The notes beneath the pieces were generated by a model. That model saw only the letters and a list, made by a program, of their open reading frames with translations, made no database searches and was not told the origin of the DNA. Shown in pieces: positions 62,341-64,000 of a stretch of DNA of 64,000 nt. A program made the translations under genes and the position numbers. The DNA comes from Verrucomicrobiota bacterium. Its GTDB lineage: Bacteria; Verrucomicrobiota; Verrucomicrobiia; Opitutales; UBA953. Location of the stretch: contig JAPLTU010000039.1 of assembly GCA_026397965.1 (NCBI GenBank), positions 165,001-229,000 of the forward strand. The letters are read 5' to 3'. Numbering within the stretch: position 1 is the stretch's first letter; the number at the start of each line of letters is the position of its first letter.

Positions 62341-63342
62341 TCAGAGCTTTAGGCCCAAAGCCTCCGAAGCGGTGGCCCGCTCTTCGAGGAGTTCTTTTTC
62401 GGTGATGCCGATTTTTTCTCGTGAAAAGGCATCAACCGGTAGCCCTTGGACGATTTCCCACGTGCCATCAGCCTTCGTCCTGACAGGATACCCAAAGATT
62501 ATCCCAGGAGAAATACCATAATCACCCTTTGAGAGCACGGCGACGGCGTGCCACTCACCAGCGGCGGTGGGGACGTGCAGATTACGAAGAGTATCTAAGG
62601 CCGCGTTAGCTGCCGAAGCAGCGGAAGAAGCACCGCGGGCCTTAATCACCGCGGCTCCCCGCTTCTGTACTTCAGGAATAAAGACCTCCTTTAACCAAGC
62701 ATGATCCGTGATGACCGCCGTCGCCGCTTTACCGCCGATAGTGGCGTTGGTGAAGTCAGGATACTGAGTTGAAGAATGATTTCCCCAGATCGCCACGTTC
62801 TTGACTGCCGAATTATGCACTCCGGCTTTGGCGGCTAATTGTGACTTTGCGCGATTTTCGTCGAGACGTGTCATCGCAAAAAAGTTTTCGGGCGGGAGGC
62901 TCGCGGCGGCCCGCAGAGCAATCAGGCAATTCGTATTACAAGGATTACCTACGACCAAGACCTTGACGCTCTTCTTCGCGCTGCGGGCGATGGCTTGGCC
63001 TTGGCCAATGAATATCTTTCCATTGATTCCAAGGAGATCCTTACGCTCCATGCCTTCCTTCCGCGGCACCGCGCCGATCAAGAGACACCAGTCGGCATCC
63101 TTGAAACCCTCATCGAGATCGCCGGTGGCTACCACGTCGGTCAGCAAGGGAAACGCACAGTCTTGCAATTCCATCACCACACCGGCGAGGGCATTAAGCC
63201 CTGGGCCAACCTCGATGAGATTAAGCGCCACCGGTTGGTCGGGTCCAAAAACCGCACCAGATGCCAAGCGAAAGATTGCAGCGTAACCAATGTTGCCAGC
63301 GGCGCCAGTAACTGCCACGCGTATAGGATTCTTAGATGCCAT
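62341..63342 (-). CDS. mdh: malate dehydrogenase
   Basis: 333 residues of the cytosolic-type (LDH/MDH superfamily, MDH of the non-dimeric eukaryote-like branch). The NAD loop [12 protein letters not shown], the [16 protein letters not shown] segment with substrate Arg, [26 protein letters not shown] and the catalytic His in [12 protein letters not shown] are all present. It interconverts malate and oxaloacetate in the TCA cycle. Monocistronic, with a terminator at its 3' end. Confidence 0.95.
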   Translation of the reverse strand: MASKNPIRVAVTGAAGNIGYAAIFRLASGAVFGPDQPVALNLIEVGPGLNALAGVVMELQDCAFPLLTDVVATGDLDEGFKDADWCLLIGAVPRKEGMERKDLLGINGKIFIGQGQAIARSAKKSVKVLVVGNPCNTNCLIALRAAASLPPENFFAMTRLDENRAKSQLAAKAGVHNSAVKNVAIWGNHSSTQYPDFTNATIGGKAATAVITDHAWLKEVFIPEVQKRGAAVIKARGASSAASAANAALDTLRNLHVPTAAGEWHAVAVLSKGDYGISPGIIFGYPVRTKADGTWEIVQGLPVDAFSREKIGITEKELLEERATASEALGLKL

Positions 63343-63389
63343 AGAGTGGGGCTATCAAGTAAGGCAAAACCGCCTAAGTGAAGCGGAAA

Positions 63390-64000
63390 CTACAGGCCAA
63401 GCTCGCCTTGCATCAAATCGTCGGCCGCCTGGGCCGAAATACTGTCGCGAACCAAATGCGACGTCGGCGCAAGTGAACGGCCCTCCAAGCCCCCCAAAAC
63501 CCTTAATATCAAAGCGGCGGCAAGGGCATCGAATAAGGCGCAGTGATAGCGACGGCGGCCCGGCGGGCAATGCTGCGAGGCTAAAGCATCCAGACGGGGG
63601 CCCAGACGCAGGGCTGCTACGAGGGAGGAGAGACCATACTCACCCAAGGTCGGGACCCACGCTCGGGCGAGGCGACAGGTATCAATCCACGGCCCCCACT
63701 CGGCGACAGCGGCGTGATCTCCTACGAAAGACGGGACCACTGAAGGACGGGGCCATGTCGCACGCAGCAGCCCAGCCTCGACCGTCGCATTATGGGCGGC
63801 CAGGACGCCCGTTCGGCGTAAAGTCACCCAACGATCCCATTCTGCCTCAAAGGGAGTCGCCCCCGCCAGATCGCGCTGGGACAAGCCATGACATTGCGTA
63901 TCAATCGATGGCACGGCGCCACGTGCTGCATGGAGCGACGTACGGGTAGAGATGATTTCACCGCCCAGCAAGGTCGCCACGCCAGACTCCACGACGCCCG
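63390..64000 (-). CDS. exonuclease of the RNase T/DNA polymerase III epsilon type, 5' end missing
   Basis: About 200 residues to the window edge; the frame is still open there, and the first Asp-Glu motif should lie upstream. Visible are VVESGVATLLGGEIIS, then HGLSQRDLAGATPF, VLAAHNATVEAGLL (motif II, with Glu where Asp is usual), a basic patch RRRYHCALFDALAAALIL (motif III His...Asp) and a C-terminal extension. It should be a DEDDh 3'-5' exonuclease acting in DNA repair or RNA trimming. The usual Asp in motif II is not evident, which weakens certainty of catalysis. It lies 47 bases upstream of mdh. Confidence 0.72.
   Translation of the reverse strand, partial: GVVESGVATLLGGEIISTRTSLHAARGAVPSIDTQCHGLSQRDLAGATPFEAEWDRWVTLRRTGVLAAHNATVEAGLLRATWPRPSVVPSFVGDHAAVAEWGPWIDTCRLARAWVPTLGEYGLSSLVAALRLGPRLDALASQHCPPGRRRYHCALFDALAAALILRVLGGLEGRSLAPTSHLVRDSISAQAADDLMQGELGL

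Overview
The window reads as a chromosomal segment of a Verrucomicrobiota bacterium, most likely of the Opitutae lineage. This is inferred from gene content and protein flavour: a group III glutamine synthetase, McsA/McsB-type proteins outside Firmicutes, Gram-negative outer-membrane and polysaccharide-export proteins, and the tuf/secE/nusG/rplKAJL/rpoBC block. No 16S rRNA gene is present to confirm it. GC content is moderately high, genes are tightly packed on both strands, and almost no start codon is preceded by a Shine-Dalgarno sequence. There is no phage, insertion sequence, CRISPR array or recognisable defence island; this is mostly core genome.

Layout. 1-6.3 kb: the end of malQ, convergent ettA, then nusA-infB-rbfA. 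6.3-7.9 kb: mcsA-mcsB (protein arginine kinase and its zinc-finger activator). 8-9.5 kb: a divergent ketosynthase with its own acyl carrier protein. 9.6-15 kb: a secreted unknown, tRNA-Ala, an exonuclease/ferredoxin pair, a secreted FAD oxidoreductase, a secreted glutathione peroxidase, a decayed aldo/keto reductase remnant and two small genes. 15-20.4 kb: clpC, divergent from nrnA-like/truB/ribF. 20.4-30.8 kb: mpl, hpf, an SDR, recN, yggS, a LysR regulator, an unknown two-gene unit and sppA. 30.8-36 kb: an exopolysaccharide export module (outer-membrane barrel, Wza-like lipoprotein, Wzc-like tyrosine kinase) followed by an M48 lipoprotein. 36-48.9 kb: rpoC, rpoB, rplL, rplJ, rplA, rplK, nusG, secE, tRNA-Trp, tuf and tRNA-Thr, all on the minus strand. 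49-55 kb: smc-htrA-unknown, and rpsU. 55-64 kb: glnN with a probable sigma-54 promoter, a DUF481 barrel, a protoporphyrinogen-oxidase-like protein, an MFS transporter, a DUF362-like secreted protein, malate dehydrogenase and a truncated exonuclease.

How the genes work together. The dominant theme is transcription and translation (NusA, NusG, RpoBC, IF2, RbfA, EF-Tu, EttA, HPF, TruB, five ribosomal proteins, three tRNAs). A second theme is protein quality control: McsA/McsB and ClpC have the residues expected for a phosphoarginine degradation pathway, with SppA, an HtrA protease and M48 acting at the envelope.

The most striking observation is that rpoC, as sequenced, is split. The last ~87 residues lie in another frame, and about 35 conserved residues at the junction are missing. 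This is either an assembly error or a real lesion in an essential gene. RpoC has also lost all four cysteines of its second zinc site. Other points worth checking are the UUCG-capped leader hairpin of clpC, the sigma-54 promoter and palindrome upstream of glnN, the Gly/Tyr/Asn-rich tail of the Wzc-like kinase, and the near absence of Shine-Dalgarno motifs.
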